A stretch of 64,000 nucleotides of DNA from Alkalibacter mobilis (GTDB taxonomy: Bacteria > Bacillota > Clostridia > Eubacteriales > Alkalibacteraceae): positions 124,001 through 188,000 of the forward strand of contig NZ_JADNRK010000001.1 in NCBI RefSeq assembly GCF_015594845.1, in the 5' to 3' direction. Position 1 is the stretch's first letter. Every line of letters begins with the position of its first letter. Made by a program: the position numbers and the translations under genes. Of this stretch, positions 27,401-35,126 are shown one piece after another. A model generated the notes under the pieces. It saw only the letters and a list, made by a program, of their open reading frames with translations, ran no database searches and was not told the origin of the DNA.

Positions 27401-28576
27401 ATGAACGACGAGATAGCCGAAGAGTTCAGCAAAAAAAAGGGTTGTGCTTGGGCAGCCTGGGATTGTTACAGAAGATTTCTACAGAGCTGGGGGATGGCTT
27501 ACGGCATCGAACGCGATGTGTTTGACCAAATCATCAATGATTTCAAGTCTCTGACTGGAGTTGATTATAAAGCTGATTTCAGCGCAATCCAAATGAAGGA
27601 ATTGGCTTTCTCTTACAAAGACCTGTTATTGAAAAACAATATCGAAATCGTCACCGACCCTTTCAAACAATTGAAGGTGGCAATAAATTCAGTGATGGAT
27701 TCCTGGTTCTCAAATACTGCAGTGAACTACAGAAGTCATTCTCAAGTCGCCAATGAATGGGGAACAGCAGTCATAGTGCAAGAAATGGTTCTTGGAAATA
27801 TTTCACCATATTCAGGATCAGGAGTCATATTTACAAGCAGCCCTTTCAACGGTTATTCAGGAATGAATCTATATGGTGATTTTGCACTTTGTTCGCAAGG
27901 AGAAGATATAGTCTCAGGATTGGTAAATACCTTGCCGATAACTGAGAAGCAGAGAAAAAAACACTACAAAGACAGCACAATATCCCTTGAATCTGCGTTC
28001 CCTGATATTTATGAATCACTTAAAGACCACGCCAATCGACTGATCAACGATTACGGATTCGTACATCAAGAAATCGAATTTACTTTTGAGTCGAGAGATC
28101 CGGATGATCTATACATCCTGCAAACGCGAAACCAAAACTTAAAAAAGAAAAGAACTTACACCACTTTCGTTCCTTCTCTTAAGAAGATGGAGAAGGTAGG
28201 TTCGGGAATAGGTGTAAGCAGTGGCGCATTGTCAGGACTTGTTGCATTCAACATGGATGATATCAATTATCTTAAGGCAAAAAACCCCGGCGGAAAAATA
28301 ATCCTTGTCAGACCGGATACTGTTCCTGACGACATTCCTCTGATATTCGACAGCGACGGTCTAATCACTGCCAAAGGCGGCGTAACCTCACATGCAGCTG
28401 TTACCGCTGCAAATATCGGTAAAATATGCATAGTAAAGTGCAAAGATTTAAAGGTCAACGACAAGGATACTTCCTGCGAGATCAACGGACATGTCTTCAA
28501 AGCTGGAGACGAAATATCCATTGATGGCAGTATCGGAAATATTTACAGAGGTTCCTATGACATATCCGAAAAATAA
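24479..28576 (+). CDS. Large dikinase-like protein: ATP-grasp plus phosphohistidine domain
   Basis: This 1365-residue protein has three regions. Residues 1 to about 870 are a largely helical stretch with no motif I recognise. From about 875 to 1190 there is a PPDK/PEP-synthase-type ATP-grasp domain (LGAKAYFLKVLKNHDFPVPAGFI, SVRSGSSISMPGAMKT). The C-terminal swivelling domain carries the phosphohistidine motif GGVTSHAAV with His1305. The PEP/pyruvate TIM barrel that follows in PPDK and PEP synthase is absent, so the phosphate acceptor must differ, as in rifampicin or glucan dikinases. The next gene, a GAPDH, starts 20 bases downstream. The AGGAGG start site is strong. Confidence 0.88.
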   Translation: MSNTEKTFSSKALEVNLSETRDDSITIPPEQIWFGELSKSQWGVYKRTQEFLSELNHKYRNNEYIIDSLQRICLGDLWIYNSNKESERALSILLDIIRSITTTVDEPGQKERLIQILLRFLDRLVSLENFPDAVVKNTLEFIESDMKKDALPYIKSSGYFKTYLKKVAAFPAFVDHVTKITGFAIEKSIEYWEATSKAEEWFKSKEQLFQSMTSNEISTIGRPFFRDLRKKRKEAKNFDDLEKLMFFNDISNYFRNFSESFTSHLEAVYYIFYLLHLPGMSSLSDHLMYDLNKNLRNIFVDLDLEDTIEFINGVMEEFNELKSEHSGTVLDCIVTLGREIIYTGDAESINHFIKSLMGLGFNYPGKITLTNDWQIELDSNHVKNIRIWLDLIETNPLKTKELLAALILHLKLGGVFISDTDLFQRDVTKLLNADITYVYREIKQLARIFPVFFREIGAEGDLREITTAIDEYSKRKDRLIHFLRKQVHTESNNSHINLTAQIINYWYYGDKSCLKGLIPDNVYDTLVPSSHHFESPNVTLRALGEKLRLGPDGLMELDLEVIKKSLDDLPEESQKDVQRVFYIFEVHSLLEEKYSFESADVLSLLNTHATIANTDLTTLEDALERDDHSLAVEEIYNIMNRLKEIILDPKKSEAVENIYYKRHIAAGIPSMYGEYKEPKFDALGLTYRLERVVSSLMDQVVRSFNFEYITAKTFRQIYDILILFKNGLELDGIYNQGLNSHLDMLKFGLASPSFSVDQYINIFEFMADDMKQIIQEYFFDIFHRPMKSIIPQIFNLDGLKDQDICRKRYLMESEKFLRDNLSTAFLVQDLDNFVTDIINALRNLIETYSGDLIQSMMHFDPDLTFSSLLKTTDKIDNPVFLGAKAYFLKVLKNHDFPVPAGFIISTEVFRHKDTIDEIPEMARDMDLKIDKHISEVESFTKKYFGDPNNPLFFSVRSGSSISMPGAMKTFLNVGMNDEIAEEFSKKKGCAWAAWDCYRRFLQSWGMAYGIERDVFDQIINDFKSLTGVDYKADFSAIQMKELAFSYKDLLLKNNIEIVTDPFKQLKVAINSVMDSWFSNTAVNYRSHSQVANEWGTAVIVQEMVLGNISPYSGSGVIFTSSPFNGYSGMNLYGDFALCSQGEDIVSGLVNTLPITEKQRKKHYKDSTISLESAFPDIYESLKDHANRLINDYGFVHQEIEFTFESRDPDDLYILQTRNQNLKKKRTYTTFVPSLKKMEKVGSGIGVSSGALSGLVAFNMDDINYLKAKNPGGKIILVRPDTVPDDIPLIFDSDGLITAKGGVTSHAAVTAANIGKICIVKCKDLKVNDKDTSCEINGHVFKAGDEISIDGSIGNIYRGSYDISEK

Positions 28577-28595
28577 TAAAGCGAAAGGAAGATAG

Positions 28596-29819
28596 ATGAT
28601 GGATTTGAATTTACAGAACAAACGGATTTTGGGTATAAACGGACTGGGCAGGATAGGGAAACTCACCCTTTGGCACCATTTGAATGAAGGCCATTTTGAC
28701 AGAGTCGTCATGAACGCCGGAAGACAAATCGGAAAAGGAGTTGAAGACGCCATACATTATCTGACCACAGATTCCACTTACGGCACTCTGGACAAATTCC
28801 TCTACGGTTACAGTGGAAAAAAATGCAGTGTCAGGATAATCGACAGACAAGAAAGCCTGTTTGAAATTGAGGGCCTGCCGGTTAAAATTCTCACCAGGGA
28901 AAGAAACCCAAAAGACATAAACTGGAAAACAGAAAATGCGCATATCGTAATAGATTGCACAGGCAAGTTCTTGGATCCCACTCTCCCGGCCGACCATCCC
29001 GGTGGAAGCGTTAGAGGCCATTTAGAGGCAGGAGCTGAAAAAGTCATAGTCAGCGCTCCCTTTAAGATATCAAACTCTTCAACCAAACTGCCGGAAGACT
29101 GTTCAACTTTCGTCTATGGTGTCAACCATACGGAATACGATCCATACAAACACCACATCATATCCGCAGCAAGCTGTACAACCACCGGCCTTGCTCATAT
29201 GATGAAACCCCTGGTCAATACCATGGAAACCGCAAAAATCTTGACTGCTTCGATGACGACCGTACATGCAGCGACAAATAATCAAAATATCCTGGATGCA
29301 CCTCCAAAAACCGGAAGCAAGGATTTAAGAAAAAACAGATCCGCACTCAATAACATGATACCAACGACTACAGGAGCCGCAATCGCATTGGAGGAAATCA
29401 TTCCAGAGGTGAAATCTATTGGATTCATGGCGGATTCCATAAGGATCCCGACCAATACGGTATCACTGATTTCGCTGAATCTGACTTTTTTGACCGAAAA
29501 AGATGAAAAGGGCAACCCAATAATCACTCAGAATTTTATAAACCAAATCTATAAAACGGCTGCGGAAGGCGACCAAAAGGATCTGCTTCTATTTAGTGAA
29601 AATCAAAACGTGTCCGGCGACCTAATGGGCACCAGGGCCGCAGTTGTTATAGAGGGTCTGGAAACCCATACCAGGACCGGTTTTTTGAATCTTGACGAAG
29701 AAGATCTAACCCTTCCCCTGACTCATGCAAAGATTTTCGGCTGGTACGACAATGAATATGGTTGCTACGTGAATGCTCTTGGCAAACTGACAAAGTTTGT
29801 TGACAAAAACCTTATCTGA
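28596..29819 (+). CDS. gap: Glyceraldehyde-3-phosphate dehydrogenase (long form)
   Basis: This 407-residue GAPDH has the NAD motif GINGLGRIGKL, the catalytic cysteine Cys194 in SAASCTTTGLAHM, and the C-terminal WYDNEYGCYVNAL. It is about 70 residues longer than standard GAPDH, with insertions in the first domain (around DRQESLFEIEGL and DPTLPADHPGG) and near the end. It oxidises glyceraldehyde-3-phosphate to 1,3-bisphosphoglycerate or works in gluconeogenesis. Co-transcription with the dikinase-like gene suggests a coupled function. It ends 6 bases from the convergent activator gene. Confidence 0.93.
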   Translation: MMDLNLQNKRILGINGLGRIGKLTLWHHLNEGHFDRVVMNAGRQIGKGVEDAIHYLTTDSTYGTLDKFLYGYSGKKCSVRIIDRQESLFEIEGLPVKILTRERNPKDINWKTENAHIVIDCTGKFLDPTLPADHPGGSVRGHLEAGAEKVIVSAPFKISNSSTKLPEDCSTFVYGVNHTEYDPYKHHIISAASCTTTGLAHMMKPLVNTMETAKILTASMTTVHAATNNQNILDAPPKTGSKDLRKNRSALNNMIPTTTGAAIALEEIIPEVKSIGFMADSIRIPTNTVSLISLNLTFLTEKDEKGNPIITQNFINQIYKTAAEGDQKDLLLFSENQNVSGDLMGTRAAVVIEGLETHTRTGFLNLDEEDLTLPLTHAKIFGWYDNEYGCYVNALGKLTKFVDKNLI

Positions 29820-29825
29820 ATTATT

Positions 29826-31247
29826 TTATTCAACTCCGTCCAATCCATATCGTTTAATAAGGCGATGTGCCTTGGACGGGGTTATCTCAAGGGCTTGTGC
29901 TAATTCTCTAACGCTGTTGTTTTCCTTGTATGATTCTTCAACGAGTTTTCTTTTATACCTCTCTACAAGTTCGTCGAAGCTACCTGTTCTTTCATCTATT
30001 TCGAGCATGTCCAAATCTTTTTCCTTCTCGATTTTGATCCTCATTTCTTCGGGCAATTTCTGAACCTCTATGCTGTTTCCAATGGTGGTCACCACCAGTC
30101 TCTCCACCACATTTTTCAACTGTCTCACGTTTCCAGGCCAATCGTATGTCATCATGGCCTCTACTGTCTCACTTGTGAATTTCTTGGTCTTTTTGTACTT
30201 TTCATTGTACATTTTCAAATAATACTTTGCCATGGGTAAAATATCATTTTTTCTTTCTCTGAGCGGGGGTATCACTGTATGAAAGGTACTTATCCTCCAG
30301 TAGAGATCTTCTCTGAACTTTCCTTCTGAAACGAGTTTTTTCATATCCTTGTTTGTGGCTGTAATTATTCTGATATTCACATACTCCATTTTATTGCTAC
30401 CCACCGGTATAAATCTCTGATTTTCCAGCACATCAAGGAGCTTGGCTTGCAAATGAAGGGGAATATCCCCGATTTCATCCAAAAACAAGGTTCCGTTGTT
30501 GGCCATTTCGATCAGCCCGATTTTTCCTTTCGAACTGGCACCGGTAAATGCATGGGCTACGTATCCAAATAATTCTGATTCCAGCAGGGTTTCAGATATT
30601 GCTGTGCAATTCAAACTGATGAACAACCCCTCCCTTCCGCTGTTTTCGTGTATATATTCGGCAACGTGAGTTTTCCCCGTCCCCGATTCTCCCAACAGTA
30701 AAACTGGAATGGTAGATTGAGCCACCTGTCTCAGTTCCGTGATTATTTCCCAGTAGTTGAAACTATGGGATATTATGGGCACTCTGCTGGATTTGAAACG
30801 GCTTCCTTTTCTGGATCTCTTAAGGTCATCTTCTTTGTACGAAACGTCCCAATGATCTATCGTCCTCTCCTGAACAGCCCCTATGATCAATTCAACCTTC
30901 GATTTGTCTTCACTCAAAACCGGAGTTAATATAGTGACCAGTTCCTCGTCTGCAGGTATGAATCTTTGCTTGGCAAATATGGTCCTCTTTTCCTTGATGG
31001 CGTAGTCCAGCACCATTGGTGTCCATTTTCCCTGAAACACATCCTGATTTTTCATTCCTATAAAATCTTCCGGCTTGATCCCATAATGCCTGACGCATGC
31101 GGGGTTTACGTAAACGACAGATCCTTCCCCGTCATTGACAAAGATTTCATTATAGCAGTTCTCCAGGATGTCCAGCAGAGTCTTTTTAGGAAGGTTCTCC
31201 AAATATTTTAAATGTTTTTCGCTATGAACATGCGGATTTTGTTTCAT
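29826..31247 (-). CDS. Sigma-54-dependent PAS/AAA+ activator, module A
   Basis: This 473-residue enhancer-binding protein has an N-terminal PAS sensor (IFVNDGEGSVVYVNPACVRHYG, about residues 25-130), an AAA+ domain with Walker A GESGTGKT near residue 185, a sigma-54 loop ELFGYVAHAFTGA (HAFTGA in place of GAFTGA), Walker B GTLFLDEIGD, and a C-terminal helix-turn-helix (SVRELAQALEITPSKAHRLI). It is divergent from the MttB-family gene, which has a near-perfect -24/-12 promoter and two palindromes. ATG 31247 is supported by AAGGAGATTAAA; the frame to 31277 is not. A methylated amine is the likely signal (inference). Confidence 0.93.
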   Translation of the reverse strand: MKQNPHVHSEKHLKYLENLPKKTLLDILENCYNEIFVNDGEGSVVYVNPACVRHYGIKPEDFIGMKNQDVFQGKWTPMVLDYAIKEKRTIFAKQRFIPADEELVTILTPVLSEDKSKVELIIGAVQERTIDHWDVSYKEDDLKRSRKGSRFKSSRVPIISHSFNYWEIITELRQVAQSTIPVLLLGESGTGKTHVAEYIHENSGREGLFISLNCTAISETLLESELFGYVAHAFTGASSKGKIGLIEMANNGTLFLDEIGDIPLHLQAKLLDVLENQRFIPVGSNKMEYVNIRIITATNKDMKKLVSEGKFREDLYWRISTFHTVIPPLRERKNDILPMAKYYLKMYNEKYKKTKKFTSETVEAMMTYDWPGNVRQLKNVVERLVVTTIGNSIEVQKLPEEMRIKIEKEKDLDMLEIDERTGSFDELVERYKRKLVEESYKENNSVRELAQALEITPSKAHRLIKRYGLDGVE

Positions 31248-31290
31248 TTTAATCTCCTTTTTAAAAATATGTTTCATTTTTACAAAATGC

Positions 31291-31308
31291 TGTTTCGTTT
31301 ATGATACA
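31291..31308. promoter_or_regulatory. Candidate activator site 1: TGTTTC-N6-GATACA
   Basis: This imperfect palindrome lies in the divergent region, 128 bases upstream of the start of the -24/-12 promoter. The same pattern recurs 79 bases downstream. That is the arrangement expected of upstream activating sites for the adjacent sigma-54 activator. Confidence 0.6.
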
Positions 31309-31369
31309 CCCATATTACCCTTGCTGTAAAGGGCTTTTGGAGTTCACACCGATCATTCTTCTTATTGTG

Positions 31370-31387
31370 TGTTTCATATTTGATACA
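31370..31387. promoter_or_regulatory. Candidate activator site 2: TGTTTC-N6-GATACA
   Basis: This second copy (TGTTTC-ATATTT-GATACA) has the same half-sites and spacer length as the one at 31291. It lies about 50 bases upstream of the -24 element. Confidence 0.6.
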
Positions 31388-31434
31388 AAACAAGTCCCAA
31401 ATCCAAGTTTTTACCGTATTTTAGGGCTTTTTTA

Positions 31435-31450
31435 TTGGCACACTTCTTGC
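31435..31450 (+). promoter_or_regulatory. Sigma-54 (-24/-12) promoter of the module A methyltransferase
   Basis: The sequence TTGGCAC-N5-TTGC matches the sigma-54 consensus exactly. Transcription would start near 31462, about 43 bases before the MttB-family ATG. Confidence 0.85.
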
Positions 31451-31504
31451 AAATAACTATAGCAAGCAGCTGCAATGCCAAATTTATATAAGGGAGAATA
31501 GAAA

Positions 31505-32962
31505 ATGAGAAGAAATTCTTTAGTAGATCTTTTTTACAACGAAGAAGACGTGGAAAGAATGCATCAAAACGTAGTAAGGGTTTTGAGTGAAGTCGGTGTT
31601 AAGTTTGAGAGCGAAGAAGCTCTGGAAGTCTTCAAACATCACGGCGCCAAAGTTGATGGCGACGTGGTTTACATATCCGAAGGGATGCTCGAAAATTCAT
31701 TGAAGACTCTTCCTAGAAATTTTGAACTTATCGGCCAGGGAAGCAACGTAACTGTAGGTCTTGATCAGGAGCCTGTTGTAATACCTACAAACGGGACCCC
31801 TACGGTACTTCACTTTGACGGCACGTATGCAGACACGTCCATCGATGACCTGGTCAACTTCTACAAGCTTATAGACACCAGTGAAGTCATGAAAATAACA
31901 AGCGAGATCGCAGTAGACTTAAAAGGATTCGAACCGGTCAATGGCAGCACTTTGCTCCCTCAGACTTCATTGTTGCTCAAGTACAGCTCAAAGCCCATCT
32001 ACAATATACTTGGAGCAACCATTTACAATTACCCCCACGGATCCCTTGAACAGGGCGCAAGGGAAAATATTCAATTTGTTAAAAAATATTTTGACATATG
32101 GGACAAATACGTAGTTTACAGCGGCACCTGTGTTTTGTCACCCTTGGCGGTCAACTGGGAAGCCATGGCTCATTTTATGGCATTCATCAAAGAAAAACAA
32201 CCTTTAAGCATAACTGCCTGCTCCATGACAAACCTGACAGCTCCGGCATCGTTGACTGGATCCATAGTTCAAGACTGTGCCAATATCCTCTCTATAGTAG
32301 TACTGGCCCAATTGATGGAACCTGGTCTTCCTTGCCTGTATACTTCACTTTCGTCCATGAGCGACATGAGACACATCCAACTCTGCATGGGTGCCCCGGA
32401 GTTTCTTTTAATAACCTTGGGCCACATCGCTCTGGCAAATTACTACAACATCCCTGCAAGGGTCGGCGGAGCTTTGGGAGATGCATTCGAAGCCGATTAT
32501 CAGGCAGGCGTCGAATCTTTTGTTGGCTTGATGGGTCCGATGCTGACTCAAACCGCCATGATACCTCACGGAGCAGGCACCATGGGCAGCTTCAATCTGA
32601 CAAGCTATGAGAAATTCATAATGGACGAAGAAAGCATCCGATATCTGCTCAGGTTGAGAAAAGGCGTGGACAACACTGCAGAAAAAACTATATCTGCATT
32701 TGAAGCCATTGAAAAGGCCGGTCCTAGAGGAAGTTATATGAAGGGAAGAACTCCAAGGGAGTATAGGGAGGAACATTATCTTGCTTCAGATATCTTTAAT
32801 AGAAAAGGTTGCAAGGACAACACAATTGAAGAGCAAGGCACCATCCGAGACCGTGCACTGGCCGAATACAACAGACGTATGGAATCTTACAAACTGCCGG
32901 ACATCACCTCGACCCAAAAGAAATTGCTTAACGAACAACTACCGTCAAAATTTAAATTTTAA
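31505..32962 (+). CDS. MttB-family (non-pyrrolysine) methyltransferase, module A
   Basis: This 485-residue member of the trimethylamine methyltransferase (MttB) superfamily, TIM-barrel fold, has no in-frame amber codon. It therefore belongs with the non-pyrrolysine branch (glycine betaine MtgB, proline betaine MtpB, carnitine MtcB types) that demethylates quaternary amines onto a corrinoid protein. Family segments include VIPTNGTPTVLHFDGTY, CSMTNLTAPASLTGSIV and SYMKGRTPREYREEHYL. It is followed by an MFS transporter and controlled by a sigma-54 promoter. No corrinoid protein is encoded in this module; the one at 56355 or 14018 may serve. Confidence 0.93.
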   Translation: MRRNSLVDLFYNEEDVERMHQNVVRVLSEVGVKFESEEALEVFKHHGAKVDGDVVYISEGMLENSLKTLPRNFELIGQGSNVTVGLDQEPVVIPTNGTPTVLHFDGTYADTSIDDLVNFYKLIDTSEVMKITSEIAVDLKGFEPVNGSTLLPQTSLLLKYSSKPIYNILGATIYNYPHGSLEQGARENIQFVKKYFDIWDKYVVYSGTCVLSPLAVNWEAMAHFMAFIKEKQPLSITACSMTNLTAPASLTGSIVQDCANILSIVVLAQLMEPGLPCLYTSLSSMSDMRHIQLCMGAPEFLLITLGHIALANYYNIPARVGGALGDAFEADYQAGVESFVGLMGPMLTQTAMIPHGAGTMGSFNLTSYEKFIMDEESIRYLLRLRKGVDNTAEKTISAFEAIEKAGPRGSYMKGRTPREYREEHYLASDIFNRKGCKDNTIEEQGTIRDRALAEYNRRMESYKLPDITSTQKKLLNEQLPSKFKF

Positions 32963-32982
32963 CTATGAAAGGACATGGTAAA

Positions 32983-34284
32983 ATGAAAAAATTTAATGGT
33001 CACATGAAACTCACCGACATTTCAAAGATGCACAAATTCTTTTTGATCGTCCTTATCAGCATGGGCAGTTCCATAATATACCTGCCCATTTATTTGAAAA
33101 ACGTATTCTACGAACCTCTCCTTCTCGGGTTGGGGATCAACAACGAACAACTGGGTGCTTTAGTTGGAATGTATGGCATCATGGCAACGATCCTATACAT
33201 CCCTTCAGGGATAGTAGCCGACAAGATCCGGGTCAGAACATTAGCTTCAGTCGGTTTTGTATCGACTGCCCTGGCAGTTTTCTGGTATGCTTCCATGCCG
33301 AGCTACGGTGTACTGCTGTTTATTTTCGGCCTACTGGCAGTTACCACCATTCTCATTTGGTGGGGAACCAGATTTAAGTTGGTGCGCTTGGTATCAAGCG
33401 AGGCCGAATATCCCAAGAATATCGGGTTCAGCTACGGTCTTTACGGTATCGGTGGACTTTTATTCAATATGGTGGCCCTGGGAGTTTTCAACAGCATTGC
33501 CGACCAGACCCAGGGGGTAAAAGTAGTTTTGACCTTCATGGGTGCCATAATCTTGCTTTTGGGTATACTTTCCTACTTGTTTATCCCTAAATTTGAGGGA
33601 GAAATCAACACAGAGAGCAAATCTTTAAATCTGTCTGAATTTGCAGAGGCCATAAAACATCCCGGTGTTTGGTTGACATCCATTTCCATGTTCTTCGTAA
33701 TGTTCGTATATATGGGAATGAACTACACTACACCATATTTCACAGCAGTTTACGGTGCGCCTTTAGCATTGGTATCCATAATTGGAATGATTCGTACTTA
33801 CGGCATTACCTTGATTTCTTCTCCTGTACTTGGAAAGATAGCGGAAAAAATCAACTCACCGGCTAAAGTCATAATGGCTGTATCCCTTGTTGCCGGAATT
33901 TGTTACAGCGTTTTCATTTTTGCTCCAAAAGCCGTAGGATTCACCTTTGTTATAGCCGTTACCATGATCGTTCTCGGATTTGTGGGCAACGGAGCATTTG
34001 GAATAACATCTTCACAACTGACTCAAACTCATGTTCCCGTTCACATTTTCGGAGCGGCCACAGGCATTGTGTCGGTTGTAGGGTTCCTGCCGGAAAGTTT
34101 CATGCATCAGTGGTTTGGTTACCTTATGGACTCCCAAGGCGATCGAGGATTCGACACCATATTCAAGATTTTGTTCGCTTGTGCGATCTTGAGCATACTA
34201 TCCTCATTGATGGTCAAGCGATATGCCCAGTCTCAAGCAAAAGCAAAAGAAATTGACAAAAATACCAAAGAAGTTGTAGCATGA
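32983..34284 (+). CDS. MFS transporter, module A
   Basis: This 433-residue, 12-segment major facilitator protein is a clear paralogue of the one at 53531-54817, with the shared blocks SIIYLPIYLKNVFYEPLLLGL, GMYGIMATILYIPSGIVADK and GFLPESFMHQWFGYLMD. It probably imports the methylated substrate of the adjacent MttB-family enzyme or exports the demethylated product. ATG 32983 is chosen for the GAAAGGAC site; an upstream in-frame ATG at 32965 has none. Confidence 0.9.
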   Translation: MKKFNGHMKLTDISKMHKFFLIVLISMGSSIIYLPIYLKNVFYEPLLLGLGINNEQLGALVGMYGIMATILYIPSGIVADKIRVRTLASVGFVSTALAVFWYASMPSYGVLLFIFGLLAVTTILIWWGTRFKLVRLVSSEAEYPKNIGFSYGLYGIGGLLFNMVALGVFNSIADQTQGVKVVLTFMGAIILLLGILSYLFIPKFEGEINTESKSLNLSEFAEAIKHPGVWLTSISMFFVMFVYMGMNYTTPYFTAVYGAPLALVSIIGMIRTYGITLISSPVLGKIAEKINSPAKVIMAVSLVAGICYSVFIFAPKAVGFTFVIAVTMIVLGFVGNGAFGITSSQLTQTHVPVHIFGAATGIVSVVGFLPESFMHQWFGYLMDSQGDRGFDTIFKILFACAILSILSSLMVKRYAQSQAKAKEIDKNTKEVVA

Positions 34285-34297
34285 TTTAGAATATAAG

Positions 34298-34330
34298 CCG
34301 AGGCATCCTGACTGCCTCGGTTTATATTTA
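34298..34330 (+). terminator. Terminator after module A
   Basis: Perfect 8-bp arms CCGAGGCA (34298-34305) and TGCCTCGG (34313-34320) are followed by TTTATATTTATAT. Confidence 0.85.
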
Positions 34331-34600
34331 TATATTAAAGCATATGTCTATAATTGTTGAGATTCTTCGGATCAACCTCAGAATGACGATTCATAGGTTC
34401 TGTCATACTGAACAAAATTGAATCATTTCACCTTTTTTTATCAACCTGAATAAAGCAAATCATCTGCCAAATTATTGATCTTCACATCAATTCTATTATC
34501 CGCTATTGACAAAACCTCTTCAGAATATAACAATAAAAACGACCTTCCAAAAATTTTTACAGAATAATCGTCGTTTTAATGCGATATTTCAATCATTTGA
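34331..34600. repeat. Intergenic stretch with a degenerate dispersed-repeat-like segment
   Basis: No gene is supported here. Around 34359-34415 the sequence (TGAGATTCTTCGGAT, then CTCAGAATGACG, then TTCTGTCATACTGAAC) resembles the dispersed intergenic repeat of many Firmicutes genomes built on GAGATTCTTC...CAGAATGAC. A single copy cannot prove a repeat. Confidence 0.3.
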
Positions 34601-34631
34601 TCGTATATATAATGAATGGCGGAAAGGATGG

Positions 34632-35126
34632 GTGCATTTGCAAGACGATATCTTCATAGAAATCTACAAAAAATACCATGTGTACGTCTACCGCTATCTC
34701 ATGGGACTCACTTCAAATCATCAGACTGCTGAAGATCTGACACAGGAAACATTCGTCAAAGCCTTGTGTGTTTTGCAATCTCCCGGCACAAACATCAAGG
34801 CATGGCTATTAACTGTCGCCCACAATCTGTATGTAGATCACGTAAAAAAATCAGGAAGACTAGATTATAAAAACAACGACTTTTTCAATTCCATGGAAAC
34901 CGGCGATTTTTCAAATAAACTGGTGGAACAGGAAAATAACAAAAGACTTTTGACAATGATTGCAAATCTACCTGAAAACCAGCGACAAGCTTTATTGCTT
35001 TGCGTTATTAACGGGCTAACCCACATACAAGCTGCTAAAATACTAGGCATTTCAGTATCTTCAGTAACAAATTTGATTTATAGAGCTCGAAAAACTTTAA
35101 GGGCGGAGAGGAATAATAATGAGTGA
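34632..35126 (+). CDS. ECF-type RNA polymerase sigma factor
   Basis: This 164-residue sigma-70 family protein has region 2 (YHVYVYRYLMGLTSNHQTAEDLTQETFVKAL) and region 4 (LPENQRQALLLCVINGLTHIQAAKILGISVSSVTNLIYRARKTL). The GTG at 34632 fits the ECF domain start and has GAAAGGA just upstream, plus a possible TATAAT at 34608-34613; the longer frame from 34506 adds 42 residues of non-family sequence. It overlaps the next gene, a membrane anti-sigma factor, by 8 bases. Confidence 0.88.
   Translation: MHLQDDIFIEIYKKYHVYVYRYLMGLTSNHQTAEDLTQETFVKALCVLQSPGTNIKAWLLTVAHNLYVDHVKKSGRLDYKNNDFFNSMETGDFSNKLVEQENNKRLLTMIANLPENQRQALLLCVINGLTHIQAAKILGISVSSVTNLIYRARKTLRAERNNNE

Noticed and set aside
31505-32962. 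Pyrrolysine-type trimethylamine methyltransferase
   Set aside because: The frame contains no internal amber codon, and no pyl genes are seen, so it was called as the non-pyrrolysine branch. The same holds for 54881-56332.
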